A stretch of DNA of 64,000 nt from Panicum virgatum (taxonomy: Eukaryota; Streptophyta; Magnoliopsida; Poales; Poaceae): NCBI RefSeq assembly GCF_016808335.1, contig NC_053149.1, positions 32,826,087-32,890,086 of the forward strand, given 5' to 3'. Positions 1 through 11,151 of the stretch are shown in pieces. The translations under genes and the position numbers were made by a program. Under the pieces are notes generated by a model that worked only from the letters and a program-made list of their open reading frames with translations, did not search any database and was not told the DNA's origin. Every line of letters begins with the position of its first letter. Positions within the stretch are counted from its first letter, which is position 1.

Positions 1-97
1 GTTGGGTACTAAAGAATTCCTGGTAACTCGCTGGTTGCTCATCACGTCCTCCACGATGCTGCTGGCGTGGCGGATTCTGCTGCCCTTGCACCAGTTG

Positions 98-2104
98 ATC
101 AAGATAGGAGCGGGCTGGGTCGACCCATTGGGTAGTCGGCCCAACCCATAAGAGCAAGGCCAATGGGCCATATGAACCGGACTCAAATTAGATATGGGCC
201 ATATGAGCCGGAGCCTACTGCCCAACGGGCAAGATGGGTCGGCCCAAAATATAGCTCCCCTCAGCACCTGACGGACGCAGTTGGCCAGTTCCATCTGAGA
301 CACATGGGAGAGAGGGGCATGGAGGCGACCGAGCTTGCCACGGCGACGGCGGCGGCGGCCGCGGCCGCGGCGTCTCGGCGCATCGCGCTATCCTCCGGCG
401 GCGATGAATCTGCACGTTGTGCTCCCCTCCAGAAGCTGTCCTATCAGGTAAGCTTCTCCCATCTATATTCTTCTCCCGTGGTTGTGCTAGGGTTTGTTTG
501 TAGGATTTCAGTCTCTGTTCTTGTCCCGTGGCTATCCTGTACGGTGACTGAATCCCGTGATGCATACGACTTACAAGGGGATGAGTGATGTCCCTTATCT
601 TTGCATGACCCCCGTAATCCCAAGTGCTACGAGCAGCCGGCCGCCGGCCCCCTCGATGTAGACTCAACTGTTGGCTTGGCCTAGTTGCTTGCTACGGCAC
701 AAATTCACTTTGACCTACCTTTGCCTTTGATCCAAAGTTTATACTGTAATAATCGAGCAATCTCTTTGTCTGCACCTCCTTCAGGCTGTGGTTACCATTT
801 TGATCCAACGTTTACTCAGTATAACTGAAGCACATGCACGACATAGTAATATATTTCTTTCCTGCAGTGCTGTGAGCTAATCATTTGAATTTGTGGTCCA
901 AATGTTGAACTTGGAACGCAACTCATATGGCTATATAATTGTGTTATTTTTGAGGCAATATAATTGTGTTATGTATGAAAATATTTCCCACTGAGGCTGC
1001 TAATCTATTGGATGCTTACTAAATTTATTTACCCACTTAACTAGTGTTTCCAGAACTACCAAATGTGAATACTGAATAGATCAGGTGGTAGCCATCCATA
1101 TGCATCACCAATGCTAATAGATCCACTTTTCCTTTATAAATAAAAAAGGTTATTGTGAGAAGTTTCTTTCTGATGATTTAAATGTGAGCAAGTTGACGAA
1201 TCACGAATAAGGTCTCCACCATCACCAGGGTTGTCTCCTTCAGTTGTAAAATCTACTCTCTTTTTTGTGCAGCTAATACTCGGTGCCCCATGGATTCAGT
1301 TCATGACATTATCTTGGCTTTGGAAGGTATTGTTGTTTGTCGAGTTTTCAGCTAGCACTAGTCCACTAGATGATACATAGTTATCTTGCAGTGTCTTCAA
1401 TAGCTTATACAAGCTTTCTATAAGTTCTACCAGCGGTTGCTCAGATTCTGAGCTTGACCATATAATTGTCCAGAAACTTATAGAATGCTAGCTTTCATTT
1501 TTCTTTTGTGATTAGGAAAACTATGGTCGTACTGTCACATGTGATTTGTGCCCATCAAGACTTTTGCATAATATGTGTAGCTTTTACACATATTTAGTGT
1601 TCATGATTAGTCCATTTGTATTCATTAGTTAATATGTAGGTTACTTCAGCAAAATGGATAGCAGCTTCATGGTGATTTTTCTGATGTATTGATGAACATG
1701 TAGGTGAGGAGACTGTAGAGGCTAGCTCATAGAGCAGGAGGAACGTCATGCAGAGGGCAAGTAAGCAAGCAATTCAGTGACATTCAGTGGCAGAGCAGTG
1801 AAAAAACCGAATGAAATTATTTATGTATCAATACCATCATGATTGTTGTTGTAATAACGTTTGCTGGTGATGATTAACTGCAGAATTAAATATTATTATG
1901 TGTTGGTGTCATCTTCATTGCATGATTAATGTAATATTTACTATATATGTTATATTTGAAGAATGGGTCAACCCATTATGCCCATTGGGCCAATGAGGCC
2001 ATATACATATGGTAGATTGGGCCGGCCCGTGGCCTCACAATTTGGCCCTGAGGCCATAGGGGCCAGGTTCAAGGCCAGGTCCGGGCCGGCCCATTCCCAT
2101 CTTG
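98..2104 (-). mobile_element. hAT-like non-autonomous DNA transposon
   Basis: A 2,007-bp insertion splits the gag of element A. It is flanked by an imperfect 8-bp target duplication, ACCAGTTG (90-97) and ACCAGCTG (2105-2112). Its ends form imperfect terminal inverted repeats: minus strand from 2104 reads CAAGATGGGAATGGGCCGG, and the plus left end reads ATCAAGATAGGAGCGGGCT. The 8-bp duplication and the YAAGATGG-type ends fit the hAT superfamily. Subterminal regions are rich in GGGCC and CCATATG motifs. No transposase is visible, so it would need a partner in trans. Removing it and one duplication rejoins gag in frame, which supports the boundaries. Internally it carries exon-like gene fragments. 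Orientation is arbitrary. Confidence 0.75.
319..1326 (+). pseudogene. Captured host-gene fragment (two exon-like blocks) inside the hAT-like element
   Basis: An ATG at 319 opens a 43-codon block (319-447) with an alanine-rich N-terminus (MEATELATATAAAA...) that ends CTATCAG at a good GTAAGC donor. The only other block I can support is 1273-1326, after a TTTTTTGTGCAG acceptor. It encodes 18 codons beginning LILGAPWIQF and ends TTGGAAG at GTATTG. Both blocks are phase 0, so splicing would keep one frame. Upstream, GGCCCA-type motifs and a short 5' leader resemble a plant promoter and first exon. I do not recognise the protein. An N-terminal Ala/Arg/Ser-rich stretch could be an organelle transit peptide, but that is a guess. 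The downstream part of the parent gene is not visible, so this is probably a transduplicated fragment. Confidence 0.5.
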
Positions 2105-2238
2105 ACCAGCTGACGAAGTAATTCAGTTTGCATGGCCATTAGCTCGGCCAGATTCGGCGGTGGTGGCGGTGGCTGCTGAGATCCACTGCCAGTTTCACGG
2201 CCGAAGCCTTCGGGCGATCCACGAGTATGACCAACCAT

Positions 2239-2888
2239 CTGTAATTATGGAAGACATCCATTGATACATTATCCTTGCTCCCAAAATCAATGGTATGTGC
2301 AATGATCATACATTGGACAGCAAAACAAAATCAGCAGAATATAACAAAATACGGTGTAACACAATATGCATAACACACATTTGCTCAACTAACATAGCTC
2401 AAAATTGGTCAGCTGTTAGATAACTTCGTACTCTATCATTTCGGTATTCAACTCCAGAAGCAAAACAGTAAGTAAGGTAACCTAAAAATTCGCTTTTCGT
2501 CATTCTGTGCTATGCTGTTTTTCAATAGGGATCATGGTAGTGTTTTTACTATAATTATAGTTACACAGATCCAAATAGGCTAAAATTTTGTGAATACCTA
2601 GGTTACAAAATTTGCAACAACTTTGGTATTCATCAAACAGCCTAAAAATGCACAGATGAAGAGATAAAAATTCGGCAAGCAGAAAGGTCATGATTTCCAA
2701 ACTGGTAGTCACTACTTATATTACATCCAAGGTAGTCTTTATATTACAAACCTAGCATCATACTTCCTTACCACATATGCTACAACAAGTGGTACTCCTT
2801 CCTAGGGCTATTTTACAACATTTCATTCCCTATTTACATATACTACAACAAGGAAGATCATATGCTATCTAAGACAATCCTAAGATGC
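2239..2888 (-). other. AT-rich spacer between accessory ORF and gag of element A
   Basis: A 650-bp AT-rich stretch with no open frame worth calling. It lies between the stop of the accessory ORF and the gag ATG in the element's direction. It may hold an intron or gag leader sequence, but I see no decisive splice pair. Confidence 0.4.
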
Positions 2889-3620
2889 CTAGAAGTCGTC
2901 GAGGTTGCCCACAGAGGAAGCACTGCCGGAGGAAGAGTCGTCCGACTGAGGGTTAGGCTCGGTAGGCGCGTGCTCGGAATCTATCTCTGAGACTCCCTCA
3001 ATCTCCTCTGAGTCTTCTTCTTCTGCTGCAGGCTCGGCTGGGACAACTGGGGGTATTGGCTGCTCATGGAGCATACCAATATGGTCTATAGCATCACCAA
3101 GCTCCATTTGGAGCTCGTGAACCTGCTCCTGAAGAACAGCAATCGTCGTGTTGCGCTACACTATTTCAGCACCATGCTCCAGAACCTGAAGCTCGTACTG
3201 TGCAATGGCGTTATCTCTCCCAGCAACAGCCTCATTAAGCCCCTGAATCTGAGTGTCTCTCAGGCTAAGACCTCGCTGAAAAGTCTGGGCCAAGTCCATC
3301 ACCTGATCCATGTGCCTCTGCTGAAGGACCTGATAGCGGTACTGGGCATTCGTATACCTAATCACCGCCTGGATAGTCTCATCAGCCACATCTCCAGATA
3401 AGTGACCAAAGTGAGTGGTCCTGAAGAGCCACTCTGCGCTGCCAGCATTGACTGCCGGAAACAAGCCAATAGGATAAGCGACCACTTCATTCGGATGGTG
3501 CTCATAGAAGGTGGTAATAGCTTTGAGGGCTGCTGTCGCAAAAGCGTCCACAAGGCGATATCCAACCACCTCAATCTCAATAGGCGGCCAAGCCAAAGTA
3601 GGGTGCTGAGGAATGGTCAT
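2889..3620 (-). pseudogene. Accessory coiled-coil ORF upstream of gag in element A
   Basis: One minus frame of 244 codons from ATG at 3620 (MTIPQHPTLAWPP) to TAG at 2889. It is interrupted by one nonsense codon at 3156-3158 (TAG after HGAEIV, probably from CAG). The N-terminal ~75 residues look globular. Residues ~85-180 are rich in Q, L, E and R in a heptad-like pattern, suggesting a coiled coil. The C-terminus is very acidic (EEEDSEEIEGVSEIDSEHAP) and ends GNLDDF. I recall similar hypothetical proteins between the 5' LTR and gag of grass Ty3 elements, but know no function. It is not Gag, protease or envelope by motif. Its position suggests an element-encoded extra protein made before Gag. 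Confidence 0.6.
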
Positions 3621-5069
3621 GGTGGCACTGCACTTCTGAACTCCATCCTCAGAATACTGTCATCCCTTGTACTGGAGTGGTTCTGGGTAGTGGAAAATAC
3701 GAAGCGTATCCCACAAAATCCTAGGAAAGTCCTCCTAGTACAGGCAATCAGTATGAGCATATCAATCATCATCCCAGAAGATACTCGAAAGGTCCGCCAT
3801 CTGAATCAAAGAGATTCAAATGTGAGTTATATGATTATCTCAAGACTTATCAAATAAAGCTTTTAAGAAGACTGCAGAAAAATGTGATTTTGATTCAAAA
3901 GATTATATGGTTTCACAAGACTTAGGAAGTAAACAAACCACAATTGGTACTGGTTCATCAGTTGGAATTCTTTGGAACGAAAAGATCATTATAACATCAA
4001 GATGGGGCTAAGGATGAAGGCATGACTCAATTCCATCTTTTTCATCCAAGAAACTCTAAGTGTTTCAACAAACATGCTCCTAATATCAAGTTTTAACTCA
4101 ACTTATTGTTTAAGCATACTAAGACATATTCATGATGATCCACGCTAGAAATTCCTTAAAAAGGCTCATGTAACAAATTCAAGTCCTAGGAATCATATCA
4201 AACATCATCAAACTATGCATGCATGATCTATTCGCCCTCACAAGATAACAATTGCCAACTATTGTTGGGCTTACGCGGTTAGTACGGTGGCATAACATAG
4301 ATACGTCTCTCCCTATAATATCTAGTCGATAGATTCTAACCATTCTTAACTTATCGAATCGCGGTTAGTGTACATGCTGAAGATTGATAGAACATATATA
4401 TGCATTGAACCTTTCATGCCAGCACTCATGAAAGCGTTCCCATACATTACCGCTCACTATAGAAGTGGCATCCATGCGTCCAACACTGCATGGACAGTGC
4501 TCATACGCTACCGAGGCAACATATTCACGGGGTACTTTTACTCCCAATATAATCGACCGATGGTCAGTATATTGGTAGTAGCTCAAGTAGGCCACTGCTT
4601 GAGCGCAGCATTCGGTTCGCATCACTGACGGGAAGGTCAGACTCCCTCAGCTCACTGAGTATACTTTACTCCCAATATAGTCAACTAATAGTTGGTATAT
4701 TGGCAGCACCTCAACTAAGCCACCGCTTGAGGGCAGCGTTCGGCTCGCATCACCGACGGGAAGGTTAGACTCCTTCAGCTAACTGAGGATCCTTACCTTA
4801 TTACCTTAGCGTAGGTGCGTCGTTACAGAATTTAAAAGATTGATTGTGCACAAAAGTAAGGTTTGTCAGAAATGTAAAGTGCTAGAAGTCAGATATAAAT
4901 AAACCATAAGTAGATAGCCACCTAGTAACTCCCTTAAATTCTCCTAGGGCTTTACATTCTATGCACAGTCCTTAACGAAACCAACGTAGTTTTATAAATA
5001 CTTTCTTGGTCCAATTTTTTTTACAGAAATCGATTTTTAAGGTTCCAACACCTCTGGTGTACAATTGCA
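3621..5069 (-). other. 5' leader of element A
   Basis: About 1.45 kb between the PBS and the accessory ORF in the element's direction. It contains no convincing ORF. The one visible structure is the 128-bp-period tandem duplication at 4540-4787. The short mirrored ORFs at 4365-4628 on both strands fall in this region and look like chance. Confidence 0.5.
4540..4787. repeat. Two-copy tandem duplication, period 128 bp, in the leader of A
   Basis: Copy 1 (4540-4659) and copy 2 (4668-4787) both begin ACTCCCAATATA and share GCATCACYGACGGGAAGGT. Each ends in a CAGCT..ACTGAG segment. They differ at about 20 positions, so the duplication is old. It lies in the untranslated leader where packaging or dimerisation signals would be expected. 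Confidence 0.85.
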
Positions 5070-5081
5070 GCTCTGATACCA
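5070..5081 (-). promoter_or_regulatory. Primer-binding site of element A
   Basis: Minus strand reads TGGTATCAGAGC, complementary to the 3' end of plant initiator methionine tRNA. It lies two bases after the LTR end (5084), the usual layout for Ty3 chromoviruses. Confidence 0.9.
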
Positions 5082-5083
5082 GC

Positions 5084-8000
5084 TGTGGCAGAACCACCTG
5101 AATTATCCCGGCTCAAGTGCGCTGGCCGTTATTACAACAAGTTCAAAGTATTATTACAGGTCCAAACACAGTAAATGTTATACAAGACATAAGTTTAAAG
5201 TTCAGAGTTTAAGCAGCGAAAAGAAAACACGATGGCTACAACACGTCGTAAAAAGGATACCAAACTAGCCCAAGCAAGGTATCACTCATCGGGGTCATTG
5301 CCGGCCGGAGACGGATCCCACTCTACGGACCAGCAATAGGGCAAAGAGCAGGGCCAAGTCAGACTAGCGGTCTAGTCCTCAAAACCCATACCTGAAACAG
5401 GATTCAACATAAATGCTGAGTATCCTAATACTCAGCAAGACTTAACCGTCAACGAATATACTTAGTCCACTTAGCTAGACTATGCAGGGTTCTGTAAGGC
5501 TTTGGTTTTCCTTTTGCTGAAAAGCAACAAAGAGTAGGTCCTTAATTTCACATTTTAGCTTTCAATATTCTAGTTGATTAACCATTCTATGTAAGCAACT
5601 AATTCTAATCAACCATGGTAGAACTTTAGTCAAACATCAAGATTGATCATAATAATATTACTCTTATTACTCTGTGTGGCAAAGGGATCAAGTAGTCTCA
5701 ATATCCGTGAGAGACAGACGATTCGAATCGGATTTTCAACCTTACAAGGTAAACCTAACACACACGTTTGGAACACCGTCGGGTCGTTCCCAAATAACCG
5801 TTGACCTTTCATTCCAGCTTGTGGATAGGGTCACTCTCCCCGACTATAGGGCACCAACTTCCTCCCAGCACCCGTGGTGTTGCGCAACATAAACATAAAT
5901 AAAATCCTATCTCTAAAAGAGAGTGAAAGGTATATCCACTCACCGGTCCGATCAGCTACTAGGCTTACCGCGTACCATATTTACGATATGTGGCTAGTAC
6001 GTTCAAACACTTAACCACCGCTACCACACACCGCGACCTTAGCAGAATTTATCAACACAGACGGGGTCTCACCCAAGGTCATGAAATCGAACATGACCCC
6101 GTCCGACGTCCTTATAGTGATTGCAGATAAAAGAAAACAAGCAACTCCTATTAAGCTCGCGAGTGACAGGCAATCACTCGACTTTTACCGGTCCTATAAG
6201 CATAGCAATTACTCGAACTCAAGTCTAGTGTTCAGTACATAGGTTCCTAGGATCTTGCATCTAGGGTTTCAATTCAAATCCTAAGAACTATAAATGCACA
6301 AGTAAGTAGTATATAAAGTGCATAATTTGAAATACTGGGTTTATGTCCGGGGCTTGCCTTCGCAGTAGTCACTAGCTAGATCAGCCTTGGGCTCTCCCGG
6401 ACTTTGGTCCGGGTCTTCAGTCAGTGAAACGGCGTTCACCTGGGCTTCTTGATCACCTCCTTCGGACTCCGGGATCAGCTCGTACGTCCCGTCCACTAGA
6501 ACAGTCGTATCTATAGGTGATGTAAGATACAGTATTACAACATACACAGTTCGCGATAAAAGTGGCAGTCTTCACAAAGTAAGTTTATAGAGTAGTTATT
6601 TAACATGTCTTACTACACAAAACAACATGATTAACCTCACAAGACAACTTGATTATCTTCACAAAGTAAGTTTTAGTTAGTTCACATAGCATGTAAATCA
6701 TGGTTTGTTAAGAATTAAGTAACTCAGTACACAACTAGCAATTAAATTCAGAAAAATTACTTCAAACAGGAAGTACAGAGAGCAATCAATCTTGTAAATT
6801 TCATACCATTTCATGCAGCCAATTATTCAAAATAAAACATTTACACAGACAGCACCTAGAAAAAGATTAAATTCTACAGAGTAAACTAGAGCGAATCAGG
6901 TGCTATAAATTTAATAGGATATCGATACAGAGCTAACACAGCTTCTATAAAATTTGTAGAATTTATCTAGGCCTAAAGCAGAAGTAATAATTTTGATAAT
7001 ATTAAACCACATATGGTAAAACTAATTAGTACAGAAAGTTCTATAACGTTTCTGGATCCTAAATTTTACAGACATCAACATTTGACCAAAATAGAGTTCC
7101 ACAAATATTCTCAGATTTTTCTAAGCAATTAACTATTTATTATAATTAAAGCCTACTTAAAAAGCATTAAATCAAAGATATAGTTAAACCAATCTAGAAT
7201 TTCCTAAACTTTTTCAATAACAAGGATTTAGTGATATGCATGAATGGAAAAATTTTCAAATACAAAACTTTAATATTTCTACCATCATAAATATATTAGC
7301 AAAACTAGAAGATCTAGGAATCTTGAAACTTTGACCTAGTTAAAGATGCCAAAAAGGGTTCAAATTTTTACCAGATACTAGTAAAACTGCATGACACATT
7401 CTAGCCAAAAACCACATGAAGTTACTAAGTACAACTTCTAGAACAATTAAAGCCTATTTATTCTATTCTTTTTCTTGGATTAACATGCAGACCAAAACTT
7501 AAGATATGTATGTAACAAAACTTGTAGGTCTTGTAACAAGGATTCCAAAACATTTGGATTTGTATTTTTCTGTTTTTTCTACAAATTTCTAGGCATTTTC
7601 AAAGTTCACTGATTTGAATTCTAGAGTTCATGTCGTTTTTACACTTGGACCCCTGGAATCAAGTTTCTAAATTATGAATAGGTCCTTCACCGGGAAACAA
7701 GAACAGAGCCGCCATTTCGGCTCGGATTCCGGTGAAGTTCGACACCAGCGGTGAGGGAAAGGTGGGGAAAACGATGAGGAGCTCGAGCCGCACCTTTTGG
7801 TGGCCCTGGCTCGATGGGAGATGGTCGGAAGGGGGCTCGTCGACGGCGAGCAGTGGCGGTCGGCGTAGGGGACAGGCGGCGAGGATGCTCTAGCAGTCGA
7901 GGGTGGAAGAGGAGTGGCCGGGGAGCTGCGCAAGAGTGAGGTTGAGCTGAAGGCGGGGTCTGCGCGGGCGGAGCGGCCATGGAGAAGCAGGGAGACGGTG

Positions 8001-8856
8001 AGCTCGAACGCGCCGGCGTTCGGGTGGGAGGTGGCGGCGTTCTGGGGGTTTGGGGCATGGAACTGGCGAGAGAGCGAGGGGATTGGAATGCCGGGGTTCT
8101 CCTGGTGCTGAGGCGCATGAGAGAAGGGGAAACCGGGGCTCTTCCCCAAGCTTGCCACGGCAGCGGCGAGGTGACGGCTGCGGAGCACGACCGGGGTAGC
8201 GTGGCGAGGGAAATGGGGCTCCAGCGCGGTTGGAGTGGGGCCAGGGTGTTGCGAGGGTGCCGCGTGTGGCGGTGGGCAGCAGGAGGTGGCCTGCGGCCCT
8301 CCCTCGGCGGCGGGCGGCGCTGCTCTGCGTCGGCGGCAGAGGAAGCAGAGAGGGAGAGAGGAGGAAGACACAGGCTGGACCTGTTTGTAATTTCAGAAAA
8401 GTTTAGGGGTCCTACTATAAAACAAAAATAACTCCTAAACTAGGGCTCAAATGAAAAATTTCCCAACATGAAAGTTGTTCAACTTTTCAAGATCTACAAC
8501 TTTGATGTTGTGCAAAATTTGATTTGACCAAAGGTTGAAAGGTTATTTTTAAAACACAGAAAGAATTTTGAATTTAATGGACTTTCATCTTTTCCAAAGC
8601 AAATTCACCTTAATTTCAGACTGAAAAGTAAAATTTCCTGCCATGAAATGATTACACTGAATTTTACAAAGAAACCCTCCACAAAAGCAATATTCACCCA
8701 TCTTATTCAAATTAAATTATAGGAAGGTCCTTGCATCAAATCATATTTACACAATTAACCTTATTATTTTTTTAAATAAGACCTTTGTTCAAGCAATTAA
8801 GCACATGATGCATAAAATAAATATAGTTCTACTGTGCAGACACCTTGGGTGTCACA
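5084..8856 (-). repeat. 5' LTR of element A (3,773 bp)
   Basis: On the minus strand it starts TGTGACACCCAAGG at 8856 and ends TTCTGCCACA at 5084, followed by the PBS. It matches the 3' LTR of B (20855-24809) almost throughout. It lacks ~168 bp near the 3' end: the B segment 24601-24768, flanked by GGC at both edges, suggesting microhomology deletion. The central ~700 bp (7680-8370) is very GC-rich and open in several frames on both strands. Exon-like blocks equivalent to those in B are present: block 1 (about 6370-6520, minus) keeps its frame. Block 2 (about 5290-5400) has an in-frame TAG after MGFED. Confidence 0.9.
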
Positions 8857-10079
8857 CTAGGGCCTCAGGGCCCAGACGCCGTGACTACTCGGCGCGTCTC
8901 TGTGACTCCCCCAGCGACCCTACTCGGGAGCTGGGCGCCACTTACGGCCCGGCGCGTCTCTGTGACTCCGCCAGCGACCCTACTCGGGGGCTAGGCGCCA
9001 TTTACGACCCGGTGTGTCTCCGTGACTCTGCCAGTGACCCTGTTCAGGGGCTGGGCGCCATTTACTATCCGGCGTGTCTCCGTGACTCCGCCAGCGTCCC
9101 TGCTCGAGGGCTGGGCGCCACTTATGACTCGGCATGTCTCCGTGGCTCAGCCAGGGCCTCAGGGCCCGGACGCCGTGACTACTCGGCGCGTCTCTGTGAC
9201 TCCGCCAGCGACCTACTCGGGGGCTGGGCGCCACTTACTACCCGGTGTGTCTCTGTGACCCAGCTAGAGCCTTAGGGCCCGGATGCCGGAACCACTTGGA
9301 AAGTCTCAGCGACTCAAACCGGGGCTTCAGGGTCAGGGAACCGAGTTGGATCCATATCTGATGGTTATCCTGAGGTAGCTAAGGACTGGTACCCTCAGGG
9401 GATCGGTGTAACGAAAATGCTTACTGAGTGCTCAGGCATTCGGACTGACAAGAGTTAAAGATCAGTTCTTTGACCCTCGAAATGCTTCTCCGAAACCTTC
9501 CGAGGCGGGGGCTACACCCAACGACGACGAACATTTATAATGAGCAATGAAGGACTTCGTCCAGTACGATAAGATTCAACTCGGCCCTCCGGTGCTCGGG
9601 GGCTTGACGGAGGTAGATCTATGTACCTCCCTGCCGAGTGGGGTCCCCGAACCCGGGAGACTACCCTGCTCGGTGACTCGGCTACGACTACTCGGCGTGC
9701 AGGACTTGGCTGTGTGCGGAAAGGATCTTCAGTGGATCAGGATGAGGGGCTCCAGCTAGAAGCCCGGATATCTAGGGATCTTAACCGACCTCCTTCCTTG
9801 TAAAACAACCTGAGCATATCTTCCTTGTACCCCTATGCCTCCCAATCTCTATAAGGGAGACGTGGGAAGACCCATAGAGACCTCCTCACTTCACAGCATT
9901 CCACAAACCCTTATACAACCCCGAACACAGGATGTAGGGTATTACGCTCATTGCGGCCCGAAACTGTCTAAGTCCCTGCGTCTTCGTGTTACCATTGAGC
10001 TCTTGGTCCTGAGATCCCCATCCTGAAACTCTACCGACGGGTACACCCCTGGTGGACTGGCCGGAATAGCAATTCGACA
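8857..10079 (+). repeat. LTR fragment K, Tat-like (3' part)
   Basis: The right end reads ...GGCCGGAATAGCAATTCGACA at 10079. Its last ~130 bp match, in the opposite direction, the LTR remnant of D at 30568-30699, so K is the same or a close family but plus-oriented. A TATA-like CTATAAGG at 9848-9855 lies ~225 bp before the end, fitting U3-R-U5 order on plus. The left part is cut where A begins. The right flank (CCTAGGG...) is not a PBS, so K is a 3' or solo LTR and not a 5' LTR. It contains the 60-bp tandem array at 8882-9290. Confidence 0.65.
8882..9290 (+). repeat. Degenerate ~60-bp tandem array in LTR K
   Basis: About six units share CCGGCGYGTCTCYGTGACTC, a CCAGCGACCCTACTCGGGGG-like middle and GGGCGCCAYTTAC. 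Unit starts are near 8882, 8945, 9005, 9065, 9176 and 9238. Two units are interrupted by a second motif, AGGGCCTCAGGGCCCGGACG (near 9150 and, shorter, near 9270), which also opens the array at 8861. The array sits upstream of the TATA-like site, where U3 enhancer repeats would be. Confidence 0.8.
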
Positions 10080-11151
10080 CCTAGGGAATCTTTCCTCTGC
10101 TTGTCGTCGTCTCGCCTGGGCGAGTTGCGCCTCCGTGGGCGCGCCGGGGTGGTTCTGGTACCACTCGGCCTGTCGCGGTCATCGCAGCAGGGTCGCTTGG
10201 AGTCATCATCCTTAATGATGCCATTGGAGAGTGCTTGGCACTCCTGGGCAGTGTGGTTTGCGTCCTTGTACCAAGGACACTTGCCATCCAGGAGCCGGTC
10301 CAAGTCCGCTTGGCTGAGGGTGGAGCGAAACTGGGACCTTTTGTTGTTCTCGGGGCCACGATTGCGGTCTCGGTTCTTGGACGACTCGGCGAAGTCGTGC
10401 TTCTTCCCGTGACGAGGTGGACGATCGTCCCGTCAGCATTCTGGGCGGTTGTCCCTCTGAGAGGGATGCTCCTTGGTCTTGTGCTGGCGATGGGCTCGCT
10501 CAGCTTCTTCCATGTCGGCGTGCTTGTTGACGACCGTCATCATGTCGCCCACAGTTTTGGGTTGCTCTCGAACATTTTCATCCACAGTTCAATGCTATGG
10601 AGGCCTTCGTGGAAGTGGTGGATGTTGTCCCTGTCATCAACTTCCGTAATGGTATTACGGTTAGCAAAGTACTTCTTGATGTAGTCGCGGAGGGACTCGT
10701 CGGGTTGCTGGATGACACTGCCCAGATCCCATCTGGTTTTGGGACCCGGGCAGGATGCCTGATAGTATTGGACGAAGGCACTGCAGAGATCTTGCCAGCT
10801 GTTTATGTAGCCGGCCGGGAGCGCCTCGAGCCAATTGAGAGCATGGCGGCCCATCATGACCGGGAAGTAGGCAGCCATGATGTCGCCGTTCGCCGCTCGG
10901 ACGGCGATGGAGTAGGTGCACAGCCACGTCTTGAGATCCGACTCGTCATCATACTTCTCGATGCCAACTGGCTTGAAGGTGGTGGGCCACTGAATGGCCC
11001 GAAGCCAGTTGGAGAAGGTGGAGAAGCCATAGAGGTCGTTGTCGGATTTGAAGTCGCGAGGTGGTCGCCAAGGAGGGTTGTTGCCTCAGCGGCCGCGGTA
11101 CTGGTGGTCGGTGTCAGGGATGCTGTGTCCCTAGTTGTACCGGTGACATCG
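10080..11151 (-). pseudogene. gag: Gag of D, capsid and zinc-knuckle part
   Basis: The minus frame includes FKPVGIEKYDDESDLKTWL, then NWLEALPAGYINSWQDLCSA, TRWDLGSVIQQPDESLRDYI and an arginine/aspartate-rich tail. This order is the Retrotrans_gag capsid domain of Tat-type plant Ty3 elements. Near the C-terminus DGKCPWYKDANHTAQECQAL is a degenerate CxxxxxxHxxxxC zinc-knuckle relative. Stops near 11140, 11095 and 10440 and frame changes make it a pseudogene. It is preceded by the C 3' LTR end at 11152 and followed by K at 10079. The upstream part of the same gag lies at 24810-25481. Confidence 0.8.

Larger units (their letters stand above)
1..2238 (-). pseudogene. gag: Gag of element A (N-terminal part, split by transposon)
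   Basis: Start ATG at 2238 (minus) gives MVGHTRGSPEGF, then a proline run and NLAELMAMQTELLRQLV. This proline tract followed by a glutamine/leucine helix is typical of plant Tekay/Del Gag N-termini. The frame is broken at 2112 by the hAT-like insertion. It resumes on the far side at 97-1 with QLVQGQQNPP and ...ASYQEFFSTQ, again typical of this Gag just before its capsid-like domain. The capsid core, zinc knuckle and pol are beyond the left edge. The product would be the structural coat protein of the virus-like particle. The insertion makes this copy non-functional. Confidence 0.75.
1..8856 (-). mobile_element. Element A: Tekay-like Ty3 retrotransposon, 5' part
   Basis: Minus-strand LTR retrotransposon running off the left window edge. 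In its own order: 5' LTR (8856-5084), PBS TGGTATCAGAGC (5081-5070), a ~1.45-kb leader with a tandem duplication, an accessory coiled-coil ORF (3620-2889), an AT-rich spacer (2888-2239), then gag (from 2238), which is split by the hAT-like insertion. The pol region and 3' LTR lie outside the window. The LTR is the same type as the B 3' LTR at 20855-24809 but in the opposite direction. It abuts LTR fragment K at 8857, so A probably inserted into K. Confidence 0.85.

Noticed and set aside
1..2034. Intact host gene at the left end
   Set aside because: Only two small exon-like blocks are seen, and they lie between transposon ends inside a retrotransposon gag.
4365..4628. 86-codon ORFs on both strands in the leader of A
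   Set aside because: Mirror-image open frames with no recognisable domain, overlapping the tandem duplication; probably chance.
7667..8431. Long overlapping ORFs on both strands in the GC-rich part of the A LTR (and 21341-22044 in B)
   Set aside because: They occur in many frames at once, as expected from GC-rich sequence with few stop codons, and have low-complexity P/R/S compositions.
8865..9275. CRISPR-like array
   Set aside because: Units are contiguous and degenerate with no unique spacers, and this is plant nuclear DNA.
8861..9290. CACTA-transposon subterminal repeats
   Set aside because: No CACTA terminus with 3-bp duplication was found, and the sequence continues into an LTR end.
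8857..10079. K as the 3' LTR of D
   Set aside because: Its end sequence is in the opposite orientation to the D 5' LTR remnant at 30568-30699, and the D gag next to it is on the other strand.
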